From the NCBI RefSeq assembly GCF_018918145.1, contig NZ_JAHLPX010000002.1:33099-97098 (forward strand): DNA of 64,000 nt, given 5' to 3'. The notes beneath the pieces are model-generated. The model did no database searches, was not told the origin of the DNA, and saw only the letters and a list, made by a program, of their open reading frames with translations. Both the position numbers and the translations under genes were made by a program. Origin of the DNA: Anaerotignum sp. MSJ-24 (lineage in GTDB: Bacteria; Bacillota; Clostridia; Lachnospirales; Anaerotignaceae). Positions 9,510 to 18,733 of the stretch are shown piece by piece. Numbering within the stretch: the first letter of the stretch is position 1; each line of letters begins with the position of its first letter.

Positions 9510-9845
9510 ATGAAAAATAAGCGTATTGGTTTATGTGTTATAGTCTTTTTTCTGGTAGTGATTTTCAGTTATTACAATATACAGAAAAATCATACATATA
9601 CCTTTTCAAGCAATGAAGGTAAAATAAAGTCAGAACAAATACAGCCACTTTGGGGAACTGTAAAAGTAAGCGGTGATTGCGATACAGATGTGCTTTTTAC
9701 TGATATCGAAACGGGAGAGCAATATATAATCGGATATATTACACACGGTATGACAGAAAAAATAAGACTCGAAAGAGGAAAATGGTATAAGGTGGAAGGT
9801 GCGGGCAATCTCAGGCTGAGGCCGATAAATGTTCGAGTTGAATAA
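9510..9845 (+). CDS. Small membrane-anchored hypothetical protein
   Basis: I do not recognise this 111-residue protein. Residues 1-5 are basic (MKNKR) and residues 7-24 are hydrophobic, a signal anchor or signal peptide. There is no lipobox cysteine. The rest is a polar, probably extracytoplasmic beta-rich domain (VKVSGDCDTDVLFTD, ERGKWYKVEG). The gene has a GAGGTG ribosome binding site and an extended -10 promoter, and is followed 59 bp later by a ClbS-like gene on the same strand. Confidence 0.65.
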   Translation: MKNKRIGLCVIVFFLVVIFSYYNIQKNHTYTFSSNEGKIKSEQIQPLWGTVKVSGDCDTDVLFTDIETGEQYIIGYITHGMTEKIRLERGKWYKVEGAGNLRLRPINVRVE

Positions 9846-9904
9846 CTCCCGATTTTACAGAACGTTTAACTGTGTGATAAATTTGAATTTATGGAGGTCA
9901 TCTT

Positions 9905-10423
9905 TTGCGAACGTATGAAAATAAAGAAGAACTTAAAACGGAAATTCGTAAAACATTCGAAAAATATATTTCTGAATTTGATAATATACCAGAAGCATTA
10001 AAAGATATAAGAGTTGATGAGGTTGACCGAACTCCGGCAGAAAACCTTGCTTATAATGTGGGATGGACAACGTTGGTTCTTAAATGGGAAGAAGATGAAA
10101 GAAACGGACTTCCGGTAAAAACTCCATCAGATGAATTCAAATGGAATCAGCTTGGCGGATTATATCAGTGGTTTACCGATACTTATGCCCCATTATCATT
10201 AACAGAGCTAAAAAATATGTTAAACGAAAATGTTACGGCACTCTACGCCATGATTGATTCCATGAGTGAGGACGAGCTGTTTCAACCGCACATGAGAAAG
10301 TGGGCAGATGATGCCACAAAAACAGCGGTATGGGAAGTTTACAAGTTTATTCATGTGAATACCGTTGCTCCTTTCGGAACTTTTAGAACTAAGATTAGAA
10401 AATGGAAAAAGGCCGCACTGTAA
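9905..10423 (+). CDS. ClbS/DfsB family (DUF1706-like) four-helix protein
   Basis: The 172-residue protein resembles the ClbS/DfsB (DUF1706) family. Typical segments are DRTPAENLAYNVGWTTLVLKWE, LGGLYQWFTDTYAPLS and a C-terminal HVNTVAPFGTFRTKIRKWKK. The founding member ClbS is a cyclopropane hydrolase protecting against colibactin; most relatives are uncharacterised. The start is a TTG at 9905, chosen because GGAGGT lies at the right distance and the family N-terminus (RTYENKEEL) begins there. A strong terminator follows. Confidence 0.75.
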   Translation: MRTYENKEELKTEIRKTFEKYISEFDNIPEALKDIRVDEVDRTPAENLAYNVGWTTLVLKWEEDERNGLPVKTPSDEFKWNQLGGLYQWFTDTYAPLSLTELKNMLNENVTALYAMIDSMSEDELFQPHMRKWADDATKTAVWEVYKFIHVNTVAPFGTFRTKIRKWKKAAL

Positions 10424-10496
10424 CTTATGGTTTGTTATTATATAATAAGAAAAATTATATGCATACATTTAGCAGTGCAAACAATGCCAAAATGTG

Positions 10497-10533
10497 AAAA
10501 ACCGACTGATGATAACCATCGGTCGGTTTTTTG
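10497..10533. terminator. Bidirectional terminator between convergent genes
   Basis: ACCGACTGATG (10501-10511) pairs with CATCGGTCGGT (10517-10527) with one G-U pair. It is flanked by AAAA on the left and TTTTT on the right, so it can act on both strands. Confidence 0.85.
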
Positions 10534-10571
10534 TCTTATGACATAAGATATTTGATAATGCCCGGTTTCGC

Positions 10572-11057
10572 TTAAAACGTAAGTCTCATTTCGTGCCACA
10601 CAACTCCGCCATGCTCGGAATCCGAAACACCTTCATCAACAAAGCCCAGCTTTCCATAAAAATGTATGAGTTTTTCCTTACAGGTCAGCACAAGACCCTT
10701 TCTACTCTGTTCTTTTGCATCGGAAATGACATTTCTGAGAACAGCTTCCGCATAGCCGTTTTTTCGGTATTTCGGCAATGTATTAACGCCGAAAATCATC
10801 TGCCATGCGCCGTTTTCATTGTGCATTGACGCATTTTCATACATTTTGTCCGTCAGATGCTCTTCGTCTGTAACCATTCCGTTTACAAAGCTGATAATTT
10901 TGCCGTTATCGTCCTCCAATATCCAAAAATGGTCTGCATAATGCTTAAGTCTGTCCTCAAAGGACTTTCTTTCCGCAGCCTCTGCCGCCGGAAAGCACTC
11001 TGCCTCTATTGCGGTCAATTCATCAACATCGGAAATTCTTCCGTTTCTTATATTCAT
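10572..11057 (-). CDS. GNAT family N-acetyltransferase
   Basis: This 161-residue protein has the GNAT fold signature: N-terminal IRNGRISDVDELTAIEAECFP, the acetyl-CoA loop region LPKYRKNGYAEAVLRNVI near residue 100, and the C-terminal HFYGKLGFVDEG motif. The N-terminal pattern resembles arylalkylamine-type acetyltransferases. It starts 9 bp after the PatB-type lyase stop and is the last gene of the minus-strand methionine operon. The substrate is unknown. Confidence 0.85.
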   Translation of the reverse strand: MNIRNGRISDVDELTAIEAECFPAAEAAERKSFEDRLKHYADHFWILEDDNGKIISFVNGMVTDEEHLTDKMYENASMHNENGAWQMIFGVNTLPKYRKNGYAEAVLRNVISDAKEQSRKGLVLTCKEKLIHFYGKLGFVDEGVSDSEHGGVVWHEMRLTF

Positions 11058-11066
11058 TTTTGTACC

Positions 11067-12272
11067 TCATTTATTTTTTAATGCCTCTGCCATTCTGTTA
11101 AGTCCCTTTTCTATTATTGATCTCGGCATAGCAAAATTAAGTCTTACAAAACCATCTGCATTACCTACAAACATATCGTTTCCGCCCTCAAGGAGAACTC
11201 CTGCATTGTTTGCGAAAAATTCCGATAAATTTTCACCCTTTACAAAATATCCTCTCATGTCAACCCATGCAAGATATGTTGATTCCGGTATATAGAAATT
11301 AGCCTTTGGCATATTCTCCTTAAAAAATTTATCCGCAAATGCAAAATTTCCGTCAAGGTATTCCTTAAGTCCGTCAAGCCATTCATCGCCTTTTTCATAA
11401 GCAGCCTGTGCAGCCGCAAGAGAAATCGGGTTGAGCGAACCGGAAGTAAAATCTGTGCTTCTCATGGCGTTTCTGAGTGCCTTATCTCTTATAATTATAT
11501 TGGACAGCATAAGTCCGGCAAGATTAAATGTTTTGCTCGGAGCCATACAGGTAACAAGCTTATCATAATCGCCCATAATCTTTGCCATAGGAATATGCTT
11601 ATTTCCTGTTCTTATAACATCACAGTGAATTTCATCCGATATAATCCAGAGATTATATTTTTTTACTATATCGGCAACCTTCTTAAGCTCGTCCTCTGTC
11701 CACATTCTGCCTGTCGGGTTGTGAGGATTACACCAGATAACGGCTTTTACGTTTTTATTCGACGCCTTTTTCTCAAAATCATCAAAATCTATCGTAAAAT
11801 ATCCGTTTGTATTGATTAGATCCGAGCATACGTAATCAATTCCGTTGAACTGTGCCGCACCTCTGAACTGCTTATATGACGGTGTTGTTATAAGCAGACT
11901 GCCTTTCTTTTCCGTCATTATTCCGATAAGCTGATATATTGCTGCAACAACACCCTGAGTGAACATAAGCTCTTCTTTCGGGAACTCCCAGTCATATTTT
12001 TTTCTGCACCAATCGCAGAAGGCGTTATAATAATCATCATTGAATGTTCTTGTATATCCGAAAATGCCGTGGTCTGCTCTTTCCTTTATTGCATCTATTA
12101 TTTCCGGAGCGGTTTTAAATTCCATATCGGCAACCCACATACGGACAAAATCTTCGTCCGCATAATTAAACTTCTTGTCCGGTCCTGCATGGAATATGTA
12201 CTGACGGAAACCGTCTGTATTGAGTGCATTGGTATTTCTTCTGTCAATTATTTCGTCAAAATTGTATTTCAA
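11067..12272 (-). CDS. PatB/MalY-type PLP-dependent C-S lyase or aminotransferase
   Basis: The 401-residue fold-type I PLP enzyme has IWCNPHNPTGRMW near residue 180, the PLP-binding SDEIHCD, and the lysine motif APSKTFNLAGL near residue 250. These are the marks of the MalY/PatB group, many of which are cystathionine beta-lyases producing homocysteine, pyruvate and ammonia. That activity fits the location immediately downstream of the homocysteine methyltransferases: the operon would make homocysteine and methylate it. Aminotransferase activity is an alternative that sequence cannot exclude. Confidence 0.88.
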   Translation of the reverse strand: MKYNFDEIIDRRNTNALNTDGFRQYIFHAGPDKKFNYADEDFVRMWVADMEFKTAPEIIDAIKERADHGIFGYTRTFNDDYYNAFCDWCRKKYDWEFPKEELMFTQGVVAAIYQLIGIMTEKKGSLLITTPSYKQFRGAAQFNGIDYVCSDLINTNGYFTIDFDDFEKKASNKNVKAVIWCNPHNPTGRMWTEDELKKVADIVKKYNLWIISDEIHCDVIRTGNKHIPMAKIMGDYDKLVTCMAPSKTFNLAGLMLSNIIIRDKALRNAMRSTDFTSGSLNPISLAAAQAAYEKGDEWLDGLKEYLDGNFAFADKFFKENMPKANFYIPESTYLAWVDMRGYFVKGENLSEFFANNAGVLLEGGNDMFVGNADGFVRLNFAMPRSIIEKGLNRMAEALKNK

Positions 12273-12299
12273 TTTACTGCCTCCAAAATATATAATCTT

Positions 12300-14066
12300 T
12301 TATTTTTCAATTTTGTTTATTATATCACATATTACATCTGCTCTTGAAAACGGTGTCATAAAATAATATCCGTCAGCAATGTCCTTAACCTTTTCAGCAA
12401 TATCAACGGATATTTTTATTCCGAGCTCAACACTTTCTTCCTTGCTCAGTCCTTTGAACATTTCAATAATCTTATCTTCAACATTTATGCCCGATATTTC
12501 GCTTTCCATAAAGCAAGCATTCCTATAGCTCATTACAGGAATTATTCCGGCAAGTATCTTTCCGCTAAGCTCCTGTTTTGCTCTTTTAAGATTTTCAAAG
12601 CCTTTTTCCGTAAGCACCGGCTGAGTAAGAAAGCCTTCCATTCCGTTAAGCTCCTTTTCCTTAGCCATTTTGAGCTGGACATCAAAATTCTTTGCGTTTA
12701 TGTTCAATGCGCCGAATGTATGGAATCCGTCGGGAAAAACAGTTTCGTTAAGCGTTCTTACATATTTTGCAAGCATACGCGAATTGAAATTAAACACGCT
12801 CTTTACTTCATCTCTCTGTGCCGAAGGAATAGGATCGCCGGTAACGATAAGCACATTTCTTATGTTCTCTATATTCAGGCCGAGAAGAAGTGCTTTTGTT
12901 GCATTTATGTTTCTGTCACGACAGGTAAGATGAGGAATAACATCAATATTAAGCTCTCTTTTCAGCTTACAGGCAAGAAGCGAGCTGTCCACTCTTGCCC
13001 TTGCTATCGGGCAGTCGGCAATGGTTATTATATCCACTCCGGCATTTTTGAGCATTCCGGCATTTTTCATAAACTTGCTTATATCGGCATTTTCCGGAGG
13101 ATCCAGTTCAACCGCTATAACCTTTTTGCCTTCGGAAAGCTTTCTGTTGAACTGTGGAACATATCTGATTATTTCAGAAGAATTGCTGTCGTTCTCCTCT
13201 TCCTTTATATCACTGGATATGCTTTCGGAAAGCACTTCTATTGTTCTCCTTATGTAGTCCGGAGTTGTTCCGCAGCAGCCTCCGAGTATTGATGCACCGC
13301 ATTCTGCCATATCACGCATTTTAAAAGCGAAATAATCCGGACTGCTTTCAAAATATGTTCTGTTGTTTATAACCGTAGGATAGCCGGAGTTCGGCATAAC
13401 GCTGAACGGCTTGCTGAATTTCTTAAGGCTCTTGAAATAGCTGAACATATGGTGAGGACCGGAAACGCAGTTAATACCTATCGCATCTATCCATTTGCAT
13501 TCATCTGCCGCCGAAAGCAACTCTTCTCCAAGCTCTCCTTCCTTTGTGTATCCGTCGGGAAAAACCGCAAAGGAAACAAGCACAAATGCGTCCGGATTGA
13601 CCGATTTTATATATTCGGCAGTTTCCGCAATGCCTCTGTAATTGGAAAGCGTTTCAAGCAGAAAGTTCTCGGCACCGAGCTCAAGAAATATCTCTGCATT
13701 CTTTTTGTATTTAACGGCAACATTAACATCTTCCGTTGCCTGAATATGTCCTATATCCGCAAAAACATATGTATCGCTGTCGTTTGCGACAAGCTCTGCA
13801 TTTTTCCAGCCTGCCTCAAGAACGGCTTTAAGCTGTGCTTCATCACCGTTATAGTTATCTATATTTGCGGCAAATGTATTTGTCTTTATTGCATGACTGC
13901 CTGCCTCGATATATTCCCTGTGTATGCCGTATATTTTCATAAAATCCGTAACATTCACATTTTCGCAGCGTTCTGCCATTGTTCTGTATTTTGAGGCAAA
14001 GTATGTACCCATACTTCCATCAAATATAAGCTTATCATGTTTAAGAAAATCTCTTATATTTTCCAT
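12300..14066 (-). CDS. Homocysteine S-methyltransferase / methylenetetrahydrofolate reductase fusion
   Basis: The 588-residue protein has an N-terminal homocysteine-binding domain (about 1-290) with zinc cysteines in AIGINCVSGPHHM and LGGCCGTTPDYI, and a C-terminal MetF-like TIM barrel (about 310-588) with VIAVELDPPENADISKF and NVLIVTGDP. The order matches Bacillus YitJ-type bifunctional proteins. The reductase half would produce 5-methyl-THF, the donor for MetH. Its ATG overlaps the metH stop (ATGA at 14064-14068 on the plus axis), so translation is probably coupled and the two proteins made together. Confidence 0.92.
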   Translation of the reverse strand: MENIRDFLKHDKLIFDGSMGTYFASKYRTMAERCENVNVTDFMKIYGIHREYIEAGSHAIKTNTFAANIDNYNGDEAQLKAVLEAGWKNAELVANDSDTYVFADIGHIQATEDVNVAVKYKKNAEIFLELGAENFLLETLSNYRGIAETAEYIKSVNPDAFVLVSFAVFPDGYTKEGELGEELLSAADECKWIDAIGINCVSGPHHMFSYFKSLKKFSKPFSVMPNSGYPTVINNRTYFESSPDYFAFKMRDMAECGASILGGCCGTTPDYIRRTIEVLSESISSDIKEEENDSNSSEIIRYVPQFNRKLSEGKKVIAVELDPPENADISKFMKNAGMLKNAGVDIITIADCPIARARVDSSLLACKLKRELNIDVIPHLTCRDRNINATKALLLGLNIENIRNVLIVTGDPIPSAQRDEVKSVFNFNSRMLAKYVRTLNETVFPDGFHTFGALNINAKNFDVQLKMAKEKELNGMEGFLTQPVLTEKGFENLKRAKQELSGKILAGIIPVMSYRNACFMESEISGINVEDKIIEMFKGLSKEESVELGIKISVDIAEKVKDIADGYYFMTPFSRADVICDIINKIEK

Positions 14067-16465
14067 CAGCCGAATACCTCCTTTGCAAAATCAACCGTAG
14101 CCTTTGCGTCCTTTGCATAGCAATCGGCACCTATCATTTTTGCATATTCCTCCGTAAGAACAGCACCTCCGACAACTATTTTGCATCCATGTCCGCTTGC
14201 TCTTAACATATCGACTGTTTCCTTCATACTGTTTAATGTTGTTGTCATAAGCGCACTTAAGCCGACAAGCTTAACATCTTCTTTAATTGCCGTTTCAACA
14301 ACAGTTTCGGGAGGTACATCTCGTCCGAGGTCAATAACCTGATAGCCGTAATTTTCAAGAATTACTTTAACTATGTTTTTGCCTATGTCGTGAATATCAC
14401 CTTTAACTGTGGCAAGAATTATTTTTCCTTTCGATACCGAGCCTGTTCCTTTCGCGAGTATGCTCTTTTTTATTACCTCAAAGGCCTCGCATGATGCCGC
14501 CGCCGAATTGATAAGCTGAGGAAGGAATATTTCCTGTTTTTCGTATCTTTCGCCTACTCGGTCAAGTGCCGGAATAAGCAGTTCATTTATTATTTCAAGC
14601 TCTGTTTTTTCTTTAAGAAGCTCTTTGGTTAATCGAGCCGTTTCCTCTTTCAGACCTTTGGAGACCGCATAGCCTATTCCTGTTTCGCTATCGGCTCCGT
14701 TAGACTTTTTTTCCGTTGTCTGCACAACCTTCTGCTCGGTCCTTCCCGAAAAACGCTCGATATATTTTTCGCTGTTTACATCCTCACCGCTTAATACACG
14801 ATAGGAGCATACAGCGTCCATAACAGCCTGCTGATTTGGATTGATTATAGGCAAATCAAGTCCGGCATACATGGCCTGTGTAAGGAAGTTTGTTGTTATA
14901 TATTCTCTTGCCGGAAGTCCGAAGGAAATATTCGATACACCGAGAACATTGTGAAGTCCGAGCTTTTCCTTTACATATCTTACCGCTTTAAGCGTTTCCA
15001 CTGCCTGCTCCTGCTGCGCCGAAACCGTAAGCGTAAGGCAGTCGATAAATACATCTTCCTTATTTATTCCCATGCTCATTGCTTTATCAAGTATTCTTTC
15101 GGCAATGGCAATTCTCTTTTCGGCTGTATCGGGTATGCCGTTTTCGTCCATGGCAAGTCCGATTACAGACGCACCGTATTTTTTAACGATAGGCAGTATT
15201 GTATTAATCTTTTCATCTTCGCCGTTTACGGAATTTACAATAGCCTTTCCGTTGAATATTCTTAAGCCTGCCTCAATGGCTTCAGGATCTGACGAGTCTA
15301 TCTGGAGAGGAAGGTCGCATACAGACTGAATTGTCTTAACAACCTTAATCATCATTTCTTTTTCATTTATACCGGGCATACCGACATTAACGTCAAGTAT
15401 GTCAGCACCGGCCTCTGCCTGTTCAATGGCTCTTTCGGCAATATATGCCATATCGCCTTCACGAAGTGCCTGCTGAAAACGCTTTTTGCCTGTAGGGTTT
15501 ATTCTTTCGCCGATAACTCTTACTCCGTCAACCGTAACAACCTTTGACGGCGAACAAAGAACTGTTTTTCTTTCAACCTTTGCTCTTTCATTCTTTATTG
15601 GCAAAACAGCTTTTACTACCTCTTTTATGTATTCGGGAGTTGTTCCGCAGCAGCCGCCCATTACTCTTATACCTATTTTGGCATACTGTTTCATGCTTTC
15701 CGCAAACTTATCGGCAGTAATGTCATAGGTATTTGTTATGGGATCGGGAAGTCCGGCATTTGCCTTTACGACAACGGGAAGTGTCGTTGCCATTGCAAGT
15801 CTTTTTGCTATCGGGAAAATCTCATCGGGGCCAAGCGAACAGTTTATGCCTACTCCGTCAGCACCGAGTCCTTCCAGAACAGCCGCCATTGCCTCAACGG
15901 AACAGCCGGTAAATGTTCTTCCGTTTTCCTCAAAGGTCATTGTACAAATAACGGGAAGTGATGTATTTTCCTTAGCCGCAAGAAGTCCGGCCTTTACCTC
16001 ATACAAATCCGTCATTGTTTCAAAAACGATAATATCACAGCCGGCTTTTTCTCCTATAACAACCATTTCCTTGAAAATATCGTAAGCACTTTCAAAGGAC
16101 AATGTTCCCGAAGGCTCAAGCAATTCTCCGATAGGGCCTATATCAAGCGCAACCATTGCATTAGTGCCTTCAACGGCATTTTTTGCACATTTAACAGCCG
16201 CCTCTATTACCTTATCGACCTCAAGACCTGTCCCTTCAAGCTTATGTCTGTTTGCACCGAAGGTATTTGCATAGACAATTTGGCTTCCTGCCTCAACATA
16301 CTGTCTGTGTATATCCGTAATTATTTCCGGCTTTTCTATACATATTGCCTCCGGTCTTTCACCGAGCTTAAGACCTGCTTTCTGGAGCATTGTTCCCATT
16401 GCTCCGTCAAGGAACAGAAATCCGTCCTTCATTAATTTATCTAATCTGTTTACTTTATCTGCCAC
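14066..16465 (-). CDS. metH: Cobalamin-dependent methionine synthase without reactivation domain
   Basis: From the chosen start this is 799 residues: homocysteine-binding domain (1-300; GINCSLGP, GGCCGTTPEYI), pterin-binding domain (about 320-600; VIGERINPTGKKRFQQAL) and B12 cap/binding domains (about 620-799; the cobalamin-ligand motif GDIHDIGKNIV). The S-adenosylmethionine reactivation domain present in E. coli MetH is missing and is encoded by the adjacent gene. The start is set at the GTG (16463-16465), where AAGGAG lies nine bases upstream. A longer reading to an upstream ATG would overlap the previous gene by 65 bp. The 11-bp overlap kept here suggests translational coupling. Confidence 0.93.
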   Translation of the reverse strand: MADKVNRLDKLMKDGFLFLDGAMGTMLQKAGLKLGERPEAICIEKPEIITDIHRQYVEAGSQIVYANTFGANRHKLEGTGLEVDKVIEAAVKCAKNAVEGTNAMVALDIGPIGELLEPSGTLSFESAYDIFKEMVVIGEKAGCDIIVFETMTDLYEVKAGLLAAKENTSLPVICTMTFEENGRTFTGCSVEAMAAVLEGLGADGVGINCSLGPDEIFPIAKRLAMATTLPVVVKANAGLPDPITNTYDITADKFAESMKQYAKIGIRVMGGCCGTTPEYIKEVVKAVLPIKNERAKVERKTVLCSPSKVVTVDGVRVIGERINPTGKKRFQQALREGDMAYIAERAIEQAEAGADILDVNVGMPGINEKEMMIKVVKTIQSVCDLPLQIDSSDPEAIEAGLRIFNGKAIVNSVNGEDEKINTILPIVKKYGASVIGLAMDENGIPDTAEKRIAIAERILDKAMSMGINKEDVFIDCLTLTVSAQQEQAVETLKAVRYVKEKLGLHNVLGVSNISFGLPAREYITTNFLTQAMYAGLDLPIINPNQQAVMDAVCSYRVLSGEDVNSEKYIERFSGRTEQKVVQTTEKKSNGADSETGIGYAVSKGLKEETARLTKELLKEKTELEIINELLIPALDRVGERYEKQEIFLPQLINSAAASCEAFEVIKKSILAKGTGSVSKGKIILATVKGDIHDIGKNIVKVILENYGYQVIDLGRDVPPETVVETAIKEDVKLVGLSALMTTTLNSMKETVDMLRASGHGCKIVVGGAVLTEEYAKMIGADCYAKDAKATVDFAKEVFG

Positions 16466-17129
16466 AACTTTTATCTCCTTTTCGGTACTCACAATTTTCA
16501 AACATGGAACAGCTTTCACAGCCTCGGAACCGTTTTTCTTTAGGCTTATCGGAAATTCCCATTATAGCTGTAACCGTCTTTCTCGGTATCATTATTCCGC
16601 CGGAGCTTAGGCTGACGCCTATATTTTTTTCGGTTCTCAGCATTGTGCAAATATCCTTCTGCTGTTCAAAGGGCATATCTCCGTATCCCGGAGAAAATCT
16701 GTCGGTTAAAAACAAGCCCTGTTTATTCACCTTTTCTTCAAGCTCATTCTGGAAATTGTCACATACGTTTTCAATGGCCGAGCTTGCACAGCAATCAAAT
16801 ATCAAAGCCGAATACATATCCGTAATCTGTATTGCCCTGAGCTTTTTTTCTATCTCCATTCCGAGAGTAGCCGCCATGAGCACCGCTTTTTTACAGCCCT
16901 CAAGCATTTTCTTTATGTCATTTCCGCCGGGAATAAAATTTGTTCCCGAAAAACAGAAATTATCTTCAATATCAAAAACCATATATGTTACAGCCGGCTG
17001 TGCCGTTTTTATAACATCTTCGGAAATTCTCTGTATATCGTTTATTGTTTTTTCGTCCGTAGCTCCGCCCTTATAGCCGAGGTATTTCAGCACTTCATTG
17101 CGGTTTACGGAATTAAGTGTACCTTTCAT
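16455..17129 (-). CDS. Stand-alone methionine synthase activation-domain protein
   Basis: This 224-residue protein corresponds to the C-terminal AdoMet-binding reactivation domain of MetH. The diagnostic motif DRFSPGYGDMP is present near residue 142, followed by LSSGGIMIPRKTVTAIMG. A Cys-rich tail (CESCSMFENC) follows. In E. coli MetH this domain uses AdoMet and reduced flavodoxin to restore oxidised cob(II)alamin. Here it is a separate first gene of the operon and overlaps the metH start by 11 bp, so the two are made together. No cobalamin or SAM riboswitch is visible upstream. Confidence 0.9.
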   Translation of the reverse strand: MKGTLNSVNRNEVLKYLGYKGGATDEKTINDIQRISEDVIKTAQPAVTYMVFDIEDNFCFSGTNFIPGGNDIKKMLEGCKKAVLMAATLGMEIEKKLRAIQITDMYSALIFDCCASSAIENVCDNFQNELEEKVNKQGLFLTDRFSPGYGDMPFEQQKDICTMLRTEKNIGVSLSSGGIMIPRKTVTAIMGISDKPKEKRFRGCESCSMFENCEYRKGDKSCGR

Positions 17130-17228
17130 AACATCACCGTAAAAGCTTATAGTGGATTAATTTTAGCACAAAACCTACTTTATTGCTATACTTTTGTATC
17201 AATCGTCATTTGTAAAATACAAATTCAC

Positions 17229-17264
17229 AAAAATTAAAGCATCTGACGAAACACATCAGATGCT
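17229..17264 (-). terminator. Terminator of the higBA unit
   Basis: AGCATCTGA (17238-17246) pairs with TCAGATGCT (17256-17264). On the minus strand it is followed by TTTAATTTTT. Confidence 0.75.
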
Positions 17265-17325
17265 GTTAAAAATCATATATTCTTTAAAACCATTTTAACA
17301 TAAATATTAATTGTACAAATCAAAT

Positions 17326-17619
17326 TTACTTGCGTGTCGCCTGTATCGGCACAAATTCAATCTTTAACTGCATTCCCATACCTGTCGCAAGCTTCTTCAA
17401 AAGCTTTAACGACGGATTTTTTGTTCCGTTTTCAAGCTTACTTATATCTGCCTGATCAATTCCGGTACGTGAAGCAAGTTCTTTTTGTGTCAAATTTTGT
17501 TTAATACGCATATCTACCATTGCACGAATAACATCCATTTCAGGCTGTATCTCATTCCATTCCTTTTCAAATTCCGGATCCTTTAATTGTTCATTCAACA
17601 ACTCTCTGAATTCACTCAT
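17326..17619 (-). CDS. HigA-like XRE-family antitoxin
   Basis: The 97-residue protein contains a helix-turn-helix of the XRE/HTH_3 type at about 40-95 (KQNLTQKELASRTGIDQADISKLENG). Length and position fit a HigA antitoxin, encoded after its toxin in the HigBA order. The ATG shares one base with the stop of the upstream toxin remnant (TAATG). Because the toxin is broken, the antitoxin may survive as an orphan regulator. It appears intact. Confidence 0.85.
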   Translation of the reverse strand: MSEFRELLNEQLKDPEFEKEWNEIQPEMDVIRAMVDMRIKQNLTQKELASRTGIDQADISKLENGTKNPSLKLLKKLATGMGMQLKIEFVPIQATRK

Positions 17620-17880
17620 TATCTATCATTCCCTTCTAAAAAATCTCTTCTATATTTTTTAGCAAGAGCAATTTCATTTTGCGGAGTTTTTTGTATTTTC
17701 TTAACAAATCCGTTTGTTAAGATTATTCTCCCTTCATAATAGAAAAAAATACAGAACTCTCTAAATATCCGAGCCAACCTTTGCACGTAATTCAAATATA
17801 CCGTCATCTAACGATTTACTATATGGCTCTCTTAATTGATTGCCGTACTGTTCCAAAATATCAATCAAGCCGAAAATTTT
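17619..17880 (-). pseudogene. Decayed HigB/RelE-type toxin
   Basis: Read across frames, the minus strand encodes LIDILEQYGNQLREPYSKS, LDDGIFELRAKVGSDI, then an in-frame TAG, RVLYFF, a +1 shift, and YYEGRIILTNGFVKKIQKTP to GNDR at the end. This is a standard HigB/RelE-superfamily protein broken by one nonsense codon and one frameshift. Only the C-terminal half is open. The N-terminal 30 or so residues are missing and replaced by a fragment of another gene, so the toxin should be inactive. Confidence 0.8.
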
Positions 17881-17882
17881 AG

Positions 17883-17954
17883 TATACCGATTTTAGCCAA
17901 AATTGAAGTTAAAGCGGCAAATACAGATGAAAGGACCGCAAACAACAGCCACAT
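17883..17954 (-). pseudogene. N-terminal fragment of an EamA-family transporter
   Basis: From an ATG at 17952-17954 the minus strand reads MWLLFAVLSSVFAALTSILA followed by KIGI. This matches the typical start of small EamA/DMT transporters (first helix). It runs directly into the HigB remnant about three bases later, so a deletion has joined the 5' end of one gene to the interior of another. Confidence 0.65.
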
Positions 17955-17984
17955 AAAGCATCCCAAAATTTAAATAATAACAAA

Positions 17985-18005
17985 GGCACTGTCAAAGACA
18001 GTGCC
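17985..18005 (-). terminator. Terminator after the DJ-1 gene
   Basis: GGCACTGTC and GACAGTGCC form a perfect 9-bp stem with a 3-base loop, followed on the minus strand by TTTGTTATTATTT. Confidence 0.85.
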
Positions 18006-18032
18006 TAAAAGTAATTAATTTATTTCGGTTAA

Positions 18033-18611
18033 TTAGATTTCGATTTTAGCACCCATAAGTTTAACGAATTCTCTTACGATTGCCGCATCTCCGGGCCATG
18101 CAGGTGATGTAACAAGGTTGCCGTCAACAACTGCCTGATCTGCCGGTACTTCAACATATGTACCGCCGGCAAGAGTGATGTCAGGGCCAACTGCAGGATA
18201 GCATGTAGCCTTTCTTCCTTTAAGTACATTAGCTGCTGTAAGAATCTGAGGTCCATGGCAGATAGATGCAACAGGAAGATTGTTGTTCATGAAATACTGA
18301 ACGATTTCGATTACTCTGGGATTAAGTCTGATATATTCGGGAGCTCTGCCGCCTGTCATGAAAAGACCTGCATACTCTGTAACATCAACCTTATCAAAAT
18401 CTGCTGTAAGTGCGAAGTTATGACCGCTCTTTTCAACATATGTCTGGTCGCCTACAAAGTCATGAACAGCTGTCTTAACGATGTCGCCTGCCTTTTTATC
18501 GGGGCAAACTACGTCTACCTGATAACCGAGCATCTGCATACTCTGGAAAGGTACCATTGTCTCATAATCCTCTGTAAAATCGCCTGCAAGCATTAATACT
18601 TTTTTAGCCAT
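18033..18611 (-). CDS. DJ-1/PfpI family protein
   Basis: The 192-residue protein is a class I glutamine amidotransferase-like protein of the DJ-1/PfpI group. The nucleophile elbow is [10 protein letters not shown] near residue 117, and the upstream GGRAPEYI provides the conserved glutamate region. Such proteins are reported as proteases, glyoxalases or deglycases; sequence alone cannot choose. A strong ribosome binding site (AAGGAGG) precedes the ATG and a terminator follows, so it is monocistronic. Confidence 0.88.
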   Translation of the reverse strand: MAKKVLMLAGDFTEDYETMVPFQSMQMLGYQVDVVCPDKKAGDIVKTAVHDFVGDQTYVEKSGHNFALTADFDKVDVTEYAGLFMTGGRAPEYIRLNPRVIEIVQYFMNNNLPVASICHGPQILTAANVLKGRKATCYPAVGPDITLAGGTYVEVPADQAVVDGNLVTSPAWPGDAAIVREFVKLMGAKIEI

Positions 18612-18733
18612 AATGAATTCCTCCTTATATTTTTATGAACTAATTATAATACAATTTATTCATATAAACAAGTATACATCGGTCTTTTTTTATAAAATTC
18701 TGATTAAATATTCATTAAAGCTAAAGCTGTATA

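Noticed and set aside
9510..10423. Colibactin-type toxin self-resistance locus
   Set aside because: The ClbS-like protein belongs to a widespread family, and no polyketide or peptide synthase genes are nearby.
17130..17325. Cobalamin or SAM riboswitch upstream of the methionine operon
   Set aside because: Fewer than 200 bp precede the first gene, and I find neither a B12-box-like nor a SAM-I core pattern. The visible hairpin is the terminator of the neighbouring higBA unit.
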